Shown here: positions 45,578 to 56,149 of the stretch, piece after piece | How the letters are laid out: every line of letters starts with the position of its first letter | Numbering within the stretch: position 1 is the first letter of the stretch | Assembly (NCBI GenBank): GCA_026018925.1 | Contig: JAKSZU010000025.1 | Coordinates: 25,153,696-25,217,695, forward strand | Direction: 5' to 3' | Length of the DNA stretch: 64,000 nucleotides | Origin: Tupaia tana | Taxonomy: Eukaryota; Chordata; Mammalia; Scandentia; Tupaiidae | Translations under genes and position numbers: made by a program | The notes under the pieces: generated by a model | The model's database searches: none | What the model saw: only the letters and a program-made list of their open reading frames with translations | What the model was told of the DNA's origin: nothing

Positions 45578-45726
45578 AAATTTAAAGAAGTTCTTCACTG
45601 TTGTAAGTCCTTCTTTTGTCCATTCAATCCTTTCAACAATCCTATTATCGAGCTGCATTTCTGTCCAACTAAGATACTAGTAACTATGGTTCATGTACTA
45701 AGCGGCTCAATAATCTCAGTCTGAGA

Positions 45727-45945
45727 GCAGACCATGGTGCTGTGGTGAAGCATGATGCTGTGTGAGGCTGGGAGGCTCCCATGGCGGGGCCTGGGTGTGT
45801 GTCTCGAGTCCTCCCTGATTACCCAGGCAGGAGTGTGCCCACGGTTTCAGACTGCACTGTTGCATCAACACCCAAATATGAGTTCTCTCTTTTTTTTTCT
45901 CATGGGAGAGATAAATAAGCTTTTTAAAAAAATAAAATAAAAATT
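45727..45945 (+). mobile_element. SINE-B copy 2
   Basis: ACCATGGTGCTGTGGTGAAG, GTGTCTCGAGTCCTCCCTG and a CT-rich stretch then CTCATGGGAGAGATAAATAA, GCTTTTTAAAA. A/B boxes are weak. Confidence 0.65.
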
Positions 45946-46109
45946 TATCGCAGTTAATAGGTTGTATGAAAGGAATCTAAATCCAGGCTCAACCACTGCA
46001 AACCGACGATCATCTCTTCTATTCCAAACTCTTTCCAAGAGGCCATGGCATGCAATTACCTCACCATTTATATATGCTATTTGCCAGGTGAATTATAAAC
46101 CACTTTAAA

Positions 46110-46262
46110 GTTATACATTAAGACAAGTTTCCCAAGGACCTCTACTTCACAATACTTTAGTTGGTCTAGTTTGAGTAATTGCTTGCTCTTGAAAGCAATA
46201 AGCTGCATAATCCATGCAAAAGCTATTATTTCTTGATAATATTTAAACAGTGTGATTTTTCA
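46110..46262. promoter_or_regulatory. candidate conserved noncoding element
   Basis: Repeat-free AT-rich sequence with octamer and homeobox-like words (GTTTGAGTAATTGCTTGCTC, GCATAATCCATGCAAAAGCT). Inference from composition only. Confidence 0.25.
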
Positions 46263-47419
46263 CTGAGACACACCCCACCCCCATCAGCAACAGTCAGGTA
46301 AAGGCAGTTGCAGAGCTCCACGGAGAAGGATTCTTTTGAGGACTTGAGCTCATCAGACTTGAGCTGCTATCAAAGCCACAGGAGCCTCAAGCTCCACACT
46401 TTTCCAATCTGAAGAAAGAGGGACACACATGGTCTCATTCCTAAGACTGTGTGCAATCCTTTTATTCTCCTCCCAGTTCAAAATAAGTTTCCTCGCTCAA
46501 CTTTGGGGAGTGCCTCAAGCTTTACATCTTCTCTGGAAAAATAATTGACAAAGCTTCCTCTTCCTGTAGTAATTAGGAGGTTTCTGCTCCTCTGCCCCGA
46601 AAGGAAAATGCCTCACACGAGTTTTGCCTCAGAAGAACTTGAGCGCTCTGGGTGAAGCCCTGGGAACCACATCTAGTGTGTGTAGGTGTGCACCATCTCT
46701 ATTAACCCAGAGCAAAGCTCTCCCTCTGACACCGAAGCGCTTCCCATCTCCCCAGAGAGTGTGAATCCATGCAGCAACACCTGCTAACAACTGAAAAAGG
46801 AGAACTGCCTCCTGGAGGGATAATCCCACACAGTTTTTGATCTAATGTGGCAGGCAGAAAGAAGACTTGCCACGGGGTCAGAAGCACTGCTATCCCCAAC
46901 TGCCAAGCACCGCCCCACAAGCATCGTGTGGGCCTGGGGGACAGAGTCATACGGGAGTTGACAAGACGCTTCAGTAAAGGGACGGTTGAAGGCTTCCGAT
47001 GGCAGGCTGGGAGCTGTGCTTGCCCCCTCTGAAATGTGAACTGGAAGAGAAAGCTGCCTCATTTGAAACAGCCCTTAGAGAAAGAAAGAGCCGAGGAACT
47101 TGGCAAAGTACTATTGAGTCCTTCCTTTAAAAATGCCTGCTTCTGTGGATGGCTGCTGATGTGTTGGTTCTGGATGGGCTGTCTCCTGCTGCTCATTTTC
47201 AGGACTGGGTTCTGAACCATGAGCCTTGGTCCCCTGTCCTCAAGGTAATTTTCCAGGTGGCTATCAATAAAATCAGATGATTTGTCAAGATTAAAGCCAG
47301 CCAGGTGCAGGGTCCCCAGGATCCCAGACACAGCCTGCTGCTAATGGAATCAACTGCTTAATGAATGAGGGGCTTTATGCAGACCCTGAGGTTAAAAGCC
47401 AACAGGAAGGACTTCAACA
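46263..47419. other. unassigned, slightly GC-richer sequence
   Basis: Short frames on both strands overlap one another and no domain is visible. No repeat recognised. Confidence 0.4.
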
Positions 47420-47880
47420 ACAACTTTATTAGGCAGATGCACACCATGGTCTTCTAGCCAAAACATGCCTGCTTCGGATGGTTTCTTTTCTATTTAAGAA
47501 TTCCAATGGACCAAAAAAACATGTAAAAAAATTGATAAATTACCCCAGGATCACTTGTTTTTTCAGGCAAGATTAAAACCACTTGGCTTTAAGCCTCTCC
47601 CTTAAAATGCCCCCTAAAATGTGCAAATAATTGCCTAAAAGTATCAGCTTATCACACTTATTAGGTAGATTTTTTGGGGGGACCAATTACAGTCACTATG
47701 TAATACCAGGAAATTACTAATGCAGGAGTAATTAACAGAAATTAGGAGGAAGAACTGATAAATAACCAATGCCACTACATAGTTCATGAATTTAAGAGCC
47801 AAGTTTATAAACTTAATTTGAAAAACATAGGAGCCAGTTCCAGTTTTTAACTGGCCCATGACTAGTAGCTTCTCAGGTAG
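47420..47880. promoter_or_regulatory. candidate conserved noncoding element
   Basis: Non-repetitive AT-rich sequence rich in homeodomain- and CCAAT-like words (GGGGACCAATTACAGTCACT, GCAGGAGTAATTAACAGAAA, GTGCAAATAATTGCC). It looks more like a developmental enhancer than decayed repeat, but nothing here proves function. Confidence 0.35.
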
Positions 47881-47989
47881 CTACTGCAAGAATCCCATGA
47901 AAATTTCTAAATAGAAGGGTAAAACAATCTTACAACATTTAACATTAAACTTAACTTACTGCTAGACTCTTGGAAAATTTATTGCTACC

Positions 47990-48231
47990 AGTAAGGTCAA
48001 TGAAAATACAAACTATATAATAAATGAAAATAAATACAGATCAATTAACAGAGCTCCTTGTTAAAGAAAGGAATGGATAATCAAAAACTTGAAAAGCAGC
48101 AACATAAAGGAGAAAAAGTCAAAATAAACATGTCAGAAACAAATGAATTTTGGGGAAAATGGGAACAGAAGAGACCTTAAAGAAATTAACAAACACAGAG
48201 AAAATATCAAGATATTTCATATAAATAAATA
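47990..48231 (+). mobile_element. old L1 (HAL1-like) segment, left of the retrocopy
   Basis: AGAAATTAACAAACACAGAG and AAAATATCAAGATATTTCAT read as old L1 5' or ORF1-type sequence. It resumes at 49682-49740 and 50021-50620. Confidence 0.6.
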
Positions 48232-48714
48232 AGAACAAGCTAATTTTTTTTTGCATTAATCACCATAAAACACTTTATTTAAAGTATTAAAGCAGGAGAA
48301 GACCCTGATAGAATGTTCTGCTTGGGGAAGAAGGGCAATTTTATATAGATCTTTAGCAAGAAAAGTCAATCAAAGTTCAGCTCATTTTGACCAATTGGTC
48401 AAAAATGGTTCTTGGAAGAGGAGGACTTGTTCTTGTGGTCCACCATCCATCGTACGGAAAATCTGGGTTTTATAAAGAGGTGCGAGAGAAACACCTGCAG
48501 GAGCCAAGTCACACAGGGCTACGGCGGAACATTTTCATTCACTTAGAGTCTCAGCTCCTGACCAGCAGTGAGATCAAGCCTCACCATTTGATCAGAGTTT
48601 GACTTGCCTGCTCTGCAGATTGCACAGCTCACACTGGTTTGCAGTCTTAGACTCATTGGCAAAGACGGCTATCAGGTTTGTTGTGATCGTTGCCTTTGTA
48701 GTTGAATTTACATC

Positions 48715-48720
<6 letters not shown>

Positions 48721-48748
<28 letters not shown>

Positions 48749-48999
48749 GAGAGGTTTTTGCTATAGGGCGCGTGCACTTGCCAGACAGACAGAGAGAGAC
48801 AGAGAGACAGAAAGCGAGAAATCACCCCCCGGGGGGGATGGCCACGCCGCAATCCCTTCTCCTCCATTCTCCTCTCGGGATCTTGGGCACACACGCACAC
48901 GTGCCTGGCGTGATTTTTAAGCCACCGGGTCCGGGACGCGAACCGCGGTTGACTACATGGGAGTCCAGCGACATAGCCATTACGCTAACTGCTGGTCCC
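48721..48999 (-). mobile_element. SINE-A, head type 1, youngest-looking copy
   Basis: A 16-bp perfect duplication AATTTACATCAGTTTT (48705-48720 and 49000-49015). Full length with a T run of about 27, GAGAGGTTTTTGCTATAGGG, ACCCCCCGGGGGGGATGGCC, CCACCGGGTCCGGGACGCGA and the head TACGCTAACTGCTGGTCCC. Almost all CpGs are intact. Confidence 0.97.
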
Positions 49000-49288
49000 A
49001 ATTTACATCAGTTTTGAGGGAAAGGCTCACCAGAAGCATTTAAGACCCTGGAGAGAGCACAGGGAGTGAGTGTGGAGACAGCACATGTTAAAAGAATGAT
49101 CAGAAGGCTTGGATAGTGCCTCCTAGTCAAGTTCTTCCCCCACTTAGAATCAGCCAGAACAGTGCAGCCCCAATCCAAGGAGAAAAGCAGTTTCATATCA
49201 GTAAGTTTGTCTAAGACTATTCATTTTCTTGATTTACTAGAATTTAATCTTTGACATCTGGAATAACATGATTAGAGGAAGAACTTAA

Positions 49289-49551
49289 TGTTTTTTTAAA
49301 AATTTTTAGAGAGGTATTTACTACAGGGTGCATGTGCTCCCTGGAGAGACAGAGAAAGACAGAAATGAGAGATCACCCTCCAGGGATATGACCACATTGC
49401 AATCCCTTTTCCTCCATTCTCCTCTAAGGATTTTGGGCACACTTGCATGCACACCTGGCATGAGTTTTAAGCTACCAGGTCTGGGACTCAAACCAAGGTC
49501 AACCATGTGGGAGTCCAGCAATGTAACCATTACACACCATCTGCTGGTTCC
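49289..49551 (-). mobile_element. SINE-A, head type 1
   Basis: GAGAGGTATTTACTACAGGG end, CTCCATTCTCCTCTAAGGAT body, ACACACCATCTGCTGG head. The target duplication is AGAGGAAGAACTTAA (49274-49288) against AGGGGAAGAAATTTTAA (49552-49568). Confidence 0.92.
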
Positions 49552-49681
49552 AGGGGAAGAAATTTTAAGAATATAATTTTAACAAAACTTTAATATGAAA
49601 GAGAAAAGGTAGGTACGAAAAGGTTGAGCAAGAGGCAAATAAAGGTAAGGCCGTCAGTGGCTGGCTGTAGAACAAGCTAAT

Positions 49682-49751
49682 ATTAAAAAGGAATAGTCAC
49701 AGAATAAGTGTTCCCACAGGCTAAGTGCACAATTGTTGAGATTAAAACTTA
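49682..49751 (+). mobile_element. old L1 segment between retrocopy and SINE-A
   Basis: TATTAAAAAGGAATAGTCAC and ATTGTTGAGATTAAAACT continue the L1 (HAL1-like) sequence from 48231. Confidence 0.55.
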
Positions 49752-49759
49752 TATATAAG

Positions 49760-50020
49760 GGGGCACCAGCAGATGGTATAATGGTTACGTTGCTAGACTC
49801 CCATGTACTCGACCGTGGTTCAAGTCCCAGACTCAGTGGCTTAAAACTCATGCTGGGTGCACGTGTGTGCATTTCCAAAATTGCGGGAGGAGAGTGGAGA
49901 ATGTATTGTAGTGTTGCCATCCCCCTGGGGGTAATTTCTTACTTTCTGTCACTCTGTTTCTCTCTGTCTTTCCAGAAAGTGCATTCACCCTGCAGCAAAA
50001 AACTCTCTTAGCAAAAATAC
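49760..50020 (+). mobile_element. SINE-A, head type 1
   Basis: GGGGCACCAGCAGATGGTAT, AATGGTTACGTTGCTAGACT, GGTTCAAGTCCCAGACTC and end CACCCTGCAGCAAAAAACTC. The target duplication TATATAAG is at 49752-49759 and 50021-50028. Confidence 0.92.
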
Positions 50021-50630
50021 TATATAAGAAAGGCCAATAAAATTCAGAAATCTCTCAGAATATAGAAAGAACAAAAGGATAAAAGAGAGAGAAAGAATGA
50101 TAATATGTGAGAAAATATATAAAATACAGAGTACCAATGTAAATATTTAATGTCTAAAACAATAGGATTCTCAAGAAGACAAAAAGAATAAATTGTTGAA
50201 ACATCAGACAGAGACATAAAAGCTATTTGTCATTAAAGTTAAAGGGCCCTTTAAATACAAAGAAAAGAACACTAAACATATAATTGTAAAATTTTAAGGC
50301 ATCAAAGATAAAAGAAAGATCTTAAAAGCTTCTAGAGTAAGAAAACTGATCACCTAAAAATAATCAAGCTCAATTTGACTTTTTTTTTTTTAGCAACACT
50401 GGATACTAAAATGTGATAGAATAATTCTACCTATTTTATGAAAAAAAATTACTTTTACTTAAAGTATTATACCCAGTCAAATTTTATACCCAGCCAAATT
50501 TTCTATAAAATTTGGAAGTGAAATATTCATAGACAAGAAAGTGTTTAGAAAACACTTGGCGCATAACATTTTTGAAGCTACATAAGAATATATTGCAGCA
50601 AAATTACATCAACATAATTAACAGTACCAA
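50021..50630 (+). mobile_element. old L1 (HAL1/L1 ORF1-type), right segment
   Basis: GAAATCTCTCAGAATATAGA, AAAGGGCCCTTTAAATACAA, AAAGATCTTAAAAGCTTCTA, and AGCAACACTGGATACTAAAA with TATACCCAGCCAAATTTTCT are the order of old L1/HAL1 ORF1-region sequence. Frames are degraded. Confidence 0.75.
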
Positions 50631-50641
50631 ATGGTTCCTTT

Positions 50642-50888
50642 TTTTGTAAGTTTTTTTCCTATAGCATGCGTATGATCACCAGAAAAAGACAGAGAGAGGA
50701 AAGTGAGAATTCATCCCCCAGGTAGGGATGGCCACACTGTAAACCCTTCTCCATTCACCTCTCAGGATTTTTTGCATGCATGCACATGGGCCCAGCATGA
50801 TTTACAAGCCTCCAGGTCCAGGACTCCAACGATGGTTGGCCATGTGGGAATCCAGCACCTTAACTACCATGTCACCTGCTGGCCCTCC
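50642..50888 (-). mobile_element. SINE-A, head type 2
   Basis: TTTTTTTCCTATAGCATGCG end, TCTCCATTCACCTCTCAGGA body, ACCATGTCACCTGCTGGCCC head. The target duplication is CCAAATGGTTCCTTT (50627-50641) against CCAAATGGTTTCTTT (50889-50903). Confidence 0.92.
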
Positions 50889-51065
50889 CCAAATGGTTTC
50901 TTTAAAGGAGGTAGGGGTCAGAGTATAGATTGTTGCTGTTAATTAAAATTAAAGTACTTAGCGTCAGTAGATAAAGAATTAAAAAATAATTTTATTAAGT
51001 TATACGTATCTTTATAAGAGTTTCAAGAAATGAAAAGCTTCTAACAAACACTGTATCAGTAATTC

Positions 51066-51205
51066 ACAACCTTTAGAATTTATAAGAAGTACTTGTTTTT
51101 CTGAAAATGTGAATTAGTAGGGACAAGGTCCAGAAATTCATGTTACATGTCGTTTTGATACAGCTAGTCTACTACATGTTGAGAAACACTAGACTGTGAA
51201 TCTTT
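51066..51205 (+). mobile_element. MER5A-like hAT fragment
   Basis: GTCCAGAAATTCATGTTACA then ATACAGCTAGTCTACTACAT and GTTGAGAAACACTAGACTGT follow MER5A wording. Confidence 0.55.
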
Positions 51206-51244
51206 AGAAAAGAGAGGTGGTGTTTTTCCTCTTAACCATGATTA

Positions 51245-51372
51245 CTAAAGGGTAGAAGTTTGTGTAGTGATATTCCTGTGATTCCAGCTACTCAGGAGGG
51301 TGAGGTAAGCAGATCACAAGTTTGAGACCATCCTGGGCAATGTCGTGTACCCTGTCTCTTAAAATATAAAAT
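51245..51372 (+). mobile_element. 7SL-derived SINE (Alu/B1/Tu-like), decayed
   Basis: CCTGTGATTCCAGCTACTCA, GGAGGGTGAGGTAAGCAGAT, CACAAGTTTGAGACCATCCT, GGGCAATGTCGTGTACCCTG then TCTCTTAAAATATAAAATAA. This is a single 7SL-type monomer with an A-rich tail. Confidence 0.88.
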
Positions 51373-52300
51373 AAAGAATTGAAGTCCTAAGAAAACTAGA
51401 TCTCAGTTCATCTCTTGTGTGAGTACTTCTCTTTAGGCAGCATGTTATTCCCACATAAAAACCATGATGACCTCCTATTCTTTATCCAGCCTGAGAGAGA
51501 TATCCTCAGAAAACAAGTGAAAAAAAATAAAGAGATGAATGGCATAGTACCCCGTAACCATAGAACCTAGAGAGGGCCATGAATGATGAAAGGTGGCGAA
51601 AGTCTGGAAAACAGAAGACAGCGAAGATTTTTGCTTTTCTGCTCTTTATCTGTTCACCGTCAGGAAGGGGTCGTCATTAGAGATGAACCAATTTTAATCC
51701 AGAGTAAAGCCAAATGAAGATCTGTTGGAAATTATGAATAATGTGCATCACTTAGTTTTCTGGCTCTAAACCCCAAATGGTGATTTAATCAGTGCCCAAG
51801 AGGAAACGCTTCTGATTTGTTGACTGATGACTTCATTTATTGTAGTAGAGGCTTTACTAAAAGAAGAGCCTGAGACCAGATTGGAGTGCAAGTGGTTTAC
51901 ATAAGAGGAGATCCCAGGAACCTTCCATCAGAGAGTGAGGACGTAATCAGGGAAGGGGAGGAAGCCAACAAGGATGCGGTGACACCAAATGCTATTGTGA
52001 GGAACAGCTGCTCAGCCCCACTGCAGACTCCTGAGAGAGCATTTAGAACACACCCTGGAGCTGTCCCAGTTGAGAGGCAAAGAAGCTAGACAACTCTCAT
52101 TTCGTCATTGAGCTATTTCCATGAGGACTCTTCCCAGAGAGGCCAATTCCCAGCACTTCCGTCTCTAAGCATGGGAGAAAAGCCTCTGGGGGTAGAATCA
52201 TAGGTACTTGCAGTATGAAGCTATTAGCCTGCCCAGGTAAGTGAATAGGGAAGGGATGTGGGCAGAGTACCCACAGTATCTCCTATGTATCTGGTGTTTT
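51373..52300. other. unassigned sequence
   Basis: No repeat recognised. A 67-codon frame (51886-52089) has no known domain. Confidence 0.4.
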
Positions 52301-52301
52301 G

Positions 52302-52524
52302 TTTTTTTTTGTTTTTAAAGTTTTTTGTCATAGAGAACACATGCTCCCTAAAGAAAGACAGTGAGAGGGAAAGTGAGAAATCACCCCCCACAGGGTATGG
52401 CCACACTGTAATCCCTTCTCCTCCTGAAATTTGAAGTACAAAAAAATTAGGCTGCCAGGTCCAGGACTTGAAGCATAGCTGGCCCTGTATAAGTGCAGCA
52501 CCTTAACCATCCCATCACCTGCTT
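52302..52524 (-). mobile_element. SINE-A, head type 2, partly rearranged
   Basis: AAAGTTTTTTGTCATAGAGA end and ACCCCCCACAGGGTATGGCC hairpin. TCCTCCTGAAATTTGAAGTA replaces part of the body, and the head is CCTTAACCATCCCATCACCT. Confidence 0.85.
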
Positions 52525-52628
52525 TTATGTTTTTGTTTAAAAAATCATTAGATGGCAAGAGAACCAACACAAATTCATGACCTCAAGGAGGTAGATTAAA
52601 AACAAAAACAAAAACAAACCAGAGAGCT

Positions 52629-52882
52629 GGGCCAGCAGATGGTATGGAGGGTTAAGGTGACTGGACCCCACATAACCAACTGCATGGTTCAAGTCTCATA
52701 TCCAGTAGCTTGAAAACATGCTGAACATGTGTGCGTGCATGCTCAAAATCCTGAGAGGAGAATGGAGGAGAAGGGATTGCAGTGTGGTCATCCCCCCAAT
52801 TTCTCCTTTCCTCCTTTCCCTCTGTCTGTCTGTCTCTTTCCAGTGAGTGCACACACTCTGTAGCAAAGCTAAAATAAATAAA
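52629..52882 (+). mobile_element. SINE-A, head type 2
   Basis: GGGCCAGCAGATGGTATGGA, GGTTAAGGTGACTGGACCCC, body GAGGAGAATGGAGGAGAAGG, and end CACTCTGTAGCAAAGCTAAA then ATAAATAAATAAAT. It lies about 100 bp from a minus copy. Confidence 0.9.
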
Positions 52883-53398
52883 TAAATATTTAAAAACATG
52901 TTTAGATGAAGAGCTCAGAGAAGAAACATATATTTTAAAATATTTATTATAATAGGAAATATTTAAGAAAATATTTTATAATCTTGTGAGGATATATACA
53001 GTATAGCCACTGTGTAACCATAGCAAAGAGTGATATGATGGAAAGACTGATAGGATGGGGAACAAGCAGGGAGGGGAACTATGCGAAAAGAAAATTCTAG
53101 GAGAGAGAAAGATGGAGTTAGTTGTAGAGTCAAATTTTACTTTGAAATGAGTAAATAGTATAATTGATAGAGTAGAAAATAGAGTTAGTGATACAGAAGA
53201 AAAATAAGAGACGTTAGAGCACGAGGGGAAAAAAAGCAATACCATTTAGTGAAAAGGAGGAACAATCAAAAATTCTAGTGAAGAGCTATGAGGTTGCCTC
53301 TCCAGTGTTCTCCAATCTTACTTAGCAATGGAACTTCTTGCCTTGTACACCATATTATATTCATGTTACAACTAGACCAAAAACGAAATGACAAGAAC
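52883..53398. other. unassigned AT-rich sequence
   Basis: Purine-rich plus strand at 53020-53240. No gene seen. Confidence 0.4.
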
Positions 53399-53399
53399 A

Positions 53400-53528
53400 T
53401 CTCTTACAGTTGCTAGACACCTGCCATGTGCCAAATTGTTGTAATAGTTCTATGTGTGCTATTTCATTTAACCCTCTAACTTTTAGCAAGGGAAGCTGGT
53501 ATTGATAAGAGAGGGAAACAGCATCTTG
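53400..53528 (-). mobile_element. MIR, reverse
   Basis: GACACCTGCCATGTGCCAAA, ATTTCATTTAACCCTCTAAC and GATAAGAGAGGGAAACAGC fit reversed MIR. Confidence 0.7.
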
Positions 53529-53730
53529 TACAGCAAGGCGGGAGAAAGGCGAACCACTGAAAAAGGACCTGTCTCACGTCCACGTGTTTCTACTACCAGC
53601 TGGCCTTTTCCATGGCTCTTTCAACTCTGCCTTGTCTGTGTTCCGTAAACTACCCCACGAGCTCATTGTTAAACTTCTGTTTTTTACTTAAGCTAGCTAT
53701 AAATTTAATTTCTGTCACCAACATCTAAAA

Positions 53731-53965
53731 AGTTGTAGCAAGGCCAGTCATAGAGGCATGAGTATTGGGTTGCCACTGTGCAATGTTGAGCCACATGGGA
53801 GGCCCAAGTTCAGACCCTGAGCTGCCCTAAACACACCGCATGACAGCATGTCTGGTCCTCTGGCTTCTGGTTGACTGGGGACTGGGGTAAAAACATCGCA
53901 TGGTGAGACTTCTTCAGGGATTCCTGTCTCTGTCTCTGTCTCACCCATGAAAATAAATAAATACG
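53731..53965 (+). mobile_element. SINE-B copy 3
   Basis: GGCCAGTCATAGAGGCATGA head, CCCAAGTTCAGACCCTGAGC B-box area, CTGTCTCTGTCTCTGTCTCA then CCCATGAAAATAAATAAATA end. Shares the end with the other SINE-B copies. Confidence 0.7.
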
Positions 53966-54084
53966 CTCGAAGAAAATTTTAGTCCAAAGAAATATAGGAT
54001 GCCAGCGTAAAGGAAATGAATTACCATAATTAATAAGGAATATAATGAAAACCAATAATCATACTGAAAAGATTTCTCCTGAAA

Positions 54085-54635
54085 TGAACGTAAGTAGGCT
54101 TGTGGCGGGCAGTCCCTAGAGTGACTTCCAATGAGTACACCTTAATATCACTCCATCGCTTGGGTGCTGGCAGAACCTGCAGCTTCTAATGAAAGAACTT
54201 GGTGAAGGGGAGGGGTTGCCTCTCCACAATTACGCTACACTCCGTAAAACCTTGTCTTAGCAGACAGATTCTTGGTGCTGGCTTCAAGGAGTAAGCTGCC
54301 ACATGACCAGGTGGCCTCTGGAACTGCGTGTCCTCTAAGAGCTGAGGGCAGCCTTCAGCCATCAGGCAGCAAAAACCCCAAACACTCAGCTATCCAGCTG
54401 TGAGAAAACGAATTCTGCCAACAATCCGAATATGCTTGGAAGCAGACTTCCCAAGGCCAGCGTCCAGATGAGAATGCAGCCTGGCCAACGCGGACTGCAG
54501 CCTGGTGAGCTCCCCGTTTAGGACTCAGCCAAGCTGGGCCCAGATTCCTGACCCACTGAAGTTGTGGGCCAATAACTGTGTATTGCTCTAAGCTGCTAAA
54601 TTTGTAATTTGTTAGGCAGCAAAAGAAAAGTAATG
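54085..54635 (+). mobile_element. MLT1-type LTR (ERVL-MaLR), plus strand
   Basis: AAGAGCTGAGGGCAGCCTTC, GCTTGGAAGCAGACTTCCCA, AGATGAGAATGCAGCCTGGC, CCAGATTCCTGACCCACTGA, AGCTGCTAAATTTGTAATTT and TTAGGCAGCAAAAGAAAAG are the MLT1 order, reading in the LTR sense. A solo LTR with no retroviral genes. Confidence 0.88.
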
Positions 54636-55000
54636 TAAGGTTGAAACGCTTATCAAGCTTCTGGCCAGACGGAGAAAAGAATAAACATATTTACTCTGGC
54701 AAAATTTTGTACTACATTCTGGGAAAATTTTTGTATTATAACTATAATAAAAAATGTCCTACACAGACAAGCCAGAAACAGAGAAACTGCTTACATGGTA
54801 ACAAAACCCAAATTGAGTTATTTAAAAAAGAAAAGATGAACCCCAGACTTTTCATCTGAAAGACTTGAAGTCTGAAGGGCGTGTGGCAATGTACTGAGCT
54901 TGGGAAGTTTCGTAGAAAGCTTTTTCTATCACATTTTTTTCATGCTTGAAAGCAAGGAAAAATACGTTATCATGCATATAAAAACTAAGAAAGCTCTACA
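54636..55000. other. unassigned AT-rich sequence
   Basis: Nothing recognised. Confidence 0.4.
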
Positions 55001-55275
55001 ATTATATTTATGTTTATGTGTGTAATTTTTAATTTACTTATAGATATGTATATATATGTATATGCTGATATATATGTATATAAATACATACATACATAAA
55101 GGCATGTCTATACACAGTGATGTATATGTAAGTCCATTATATGTATACAATGGTTTCTGAGATTTTGTATGTTCATATACACATCTATCTATATGTCTTC
55201 ATGTATCTCTCTACATACATGTATCTCTTCATATATGTGCATATGTATACTTGTGTGTATGTATGTATCCATTAA
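55001..55275. repeat. imperfect (TATG/TACA)n microsatellite region
   Basis: About 270 bp of mixed TATATG, CATA and TGTATG units with unique interruptions (ATATGTATATAAATACATAC). Probably a decayed AT-rich tetranucleotide repeat. Confidence 0.8.
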
Positions 55276-55855
55276 CCAAAAGCTGGATGACATTAATACC
55301 TCAATAATAAGCAAGTTTTTAATCTAAAAGTATTGTGTTTCTTTCCTATAAAAATATCCACTTGTCCGAAAATGATCCTACTCCCCACAAATCCCTAAGG
55401 AGGAACATCAATTTACATGATAAATCTGGCTGAATTAGTCCTAATAATGAATATGTGAGGATACTGAGACACTGGTGATACTTCATAATATCACCTGAAA
55501 AAAGTCTAAATGAAGAGAATTTCATTTTGATTCATTATCTTTCATCATACAAATAACCTGCAATGAATAAAATAGACTTTGAAAAGTAGATTTTTTTTAC
55601 TGTAGCCTGAGCTATGGAAATATAGATAAATGTCATTACAACCGGTAAAAATCAAACAAATGCCAACAATTGAGAGGCAGAGAGTAGGTGAGGAACGGGG
55701 AATGAGAGCAGAAGAAAATATAGCAAAATTAGAATGTGTTTGTTTTGGTAACAGGGCAATTAGAAAAATGTTTTCTGCTGACTCTTCAACTATTCTTTCT
55801 TTAACAAAGACAATAACATGAGTTTCTTTACTAAGAAGAATAAAACTGAAGTTAG
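55276..55855. other. unassigned sequence
   Basis: A 110-codon minus-strand frame (55545-55877) lies here, running into the target site of the next SINE. It has no recognisable domain and is not supported as a gene. Confidence 0.35.
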
Positions 55856-55869
55856 AATATAATTCTCCC

Positions 55870-56135
55870 AGGACCAACAGATGGAGTAATGGTTACATAG
55901 CTGGACTCCCAGGTATTCGGCCATGGTTCAAGTCCCAGACTGGGTGGCTTAAACTCATGCCTGGTGCATGTGCATGTGTGCCCAAGATCCCGAAAGGAGA
56001 ATGGAGGAGAAGGAATTGCAGCGTGGCCATTCTCCCAGGGGGTTAGTTCTCACTTTCTGTCTTTCTGTCTTTCTGGTGAGGGTACGCACCCAATAGCAAA
56101 AAAAAAAAATCCATGTAAAAAAAAAAGGAAAAAGA
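55870..56135 (+). mobile_element. SINE-A, head type 1
   Basis: AGGACCAACAGATGGAGTAA, TGGTTACATAGCTGGACTCC, GTTCAAGTCCCAGACTGGG, and GGTACGCACCCAATAGC then A runs. The target duplication is AATATAATTCTCCC (55856-55869) against AATATAATTATCCC (56136-56149). Confidence 0.92.
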
Positions 56136-56149
56136 AATATAATTATCCC

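Larger units (their letters stand above)
48245..49668 (-). pseudogene. processed retrocopy of an unidentified transcript (3' UTR-like)
   Basis: On the minus strand the element ends with AATAAA (complement of 48274-48279), then about 21 nt to a poly(A) tract (T run at 48244-48252). A 13-bp direct repeat AGAACAAGCTAAT lies at 48232-48244 and 49669-49681. Poly(A), signal and duplication together are the signature of L1-mediated retroposition of a polyadenylated RNA. Two SINE-A copies (48721-48999 and 49289-49551) inserted later, leaving about 850 bp of cDNA. The cDNA has stops in all frames I read and no recognisable protein, so it is either a 5'-truncated copy containing mostly 3' UTR or a noncoding transcript. 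The parent gene was not identified. It landed in an old L1. Confidence 0.8.

Noticed and set aside
55545-55877. 110-codon minus-strand frame
   Set aside because: AT-rich chance frame without recognisable domain; its 5' end lies in a SINE target duplication.
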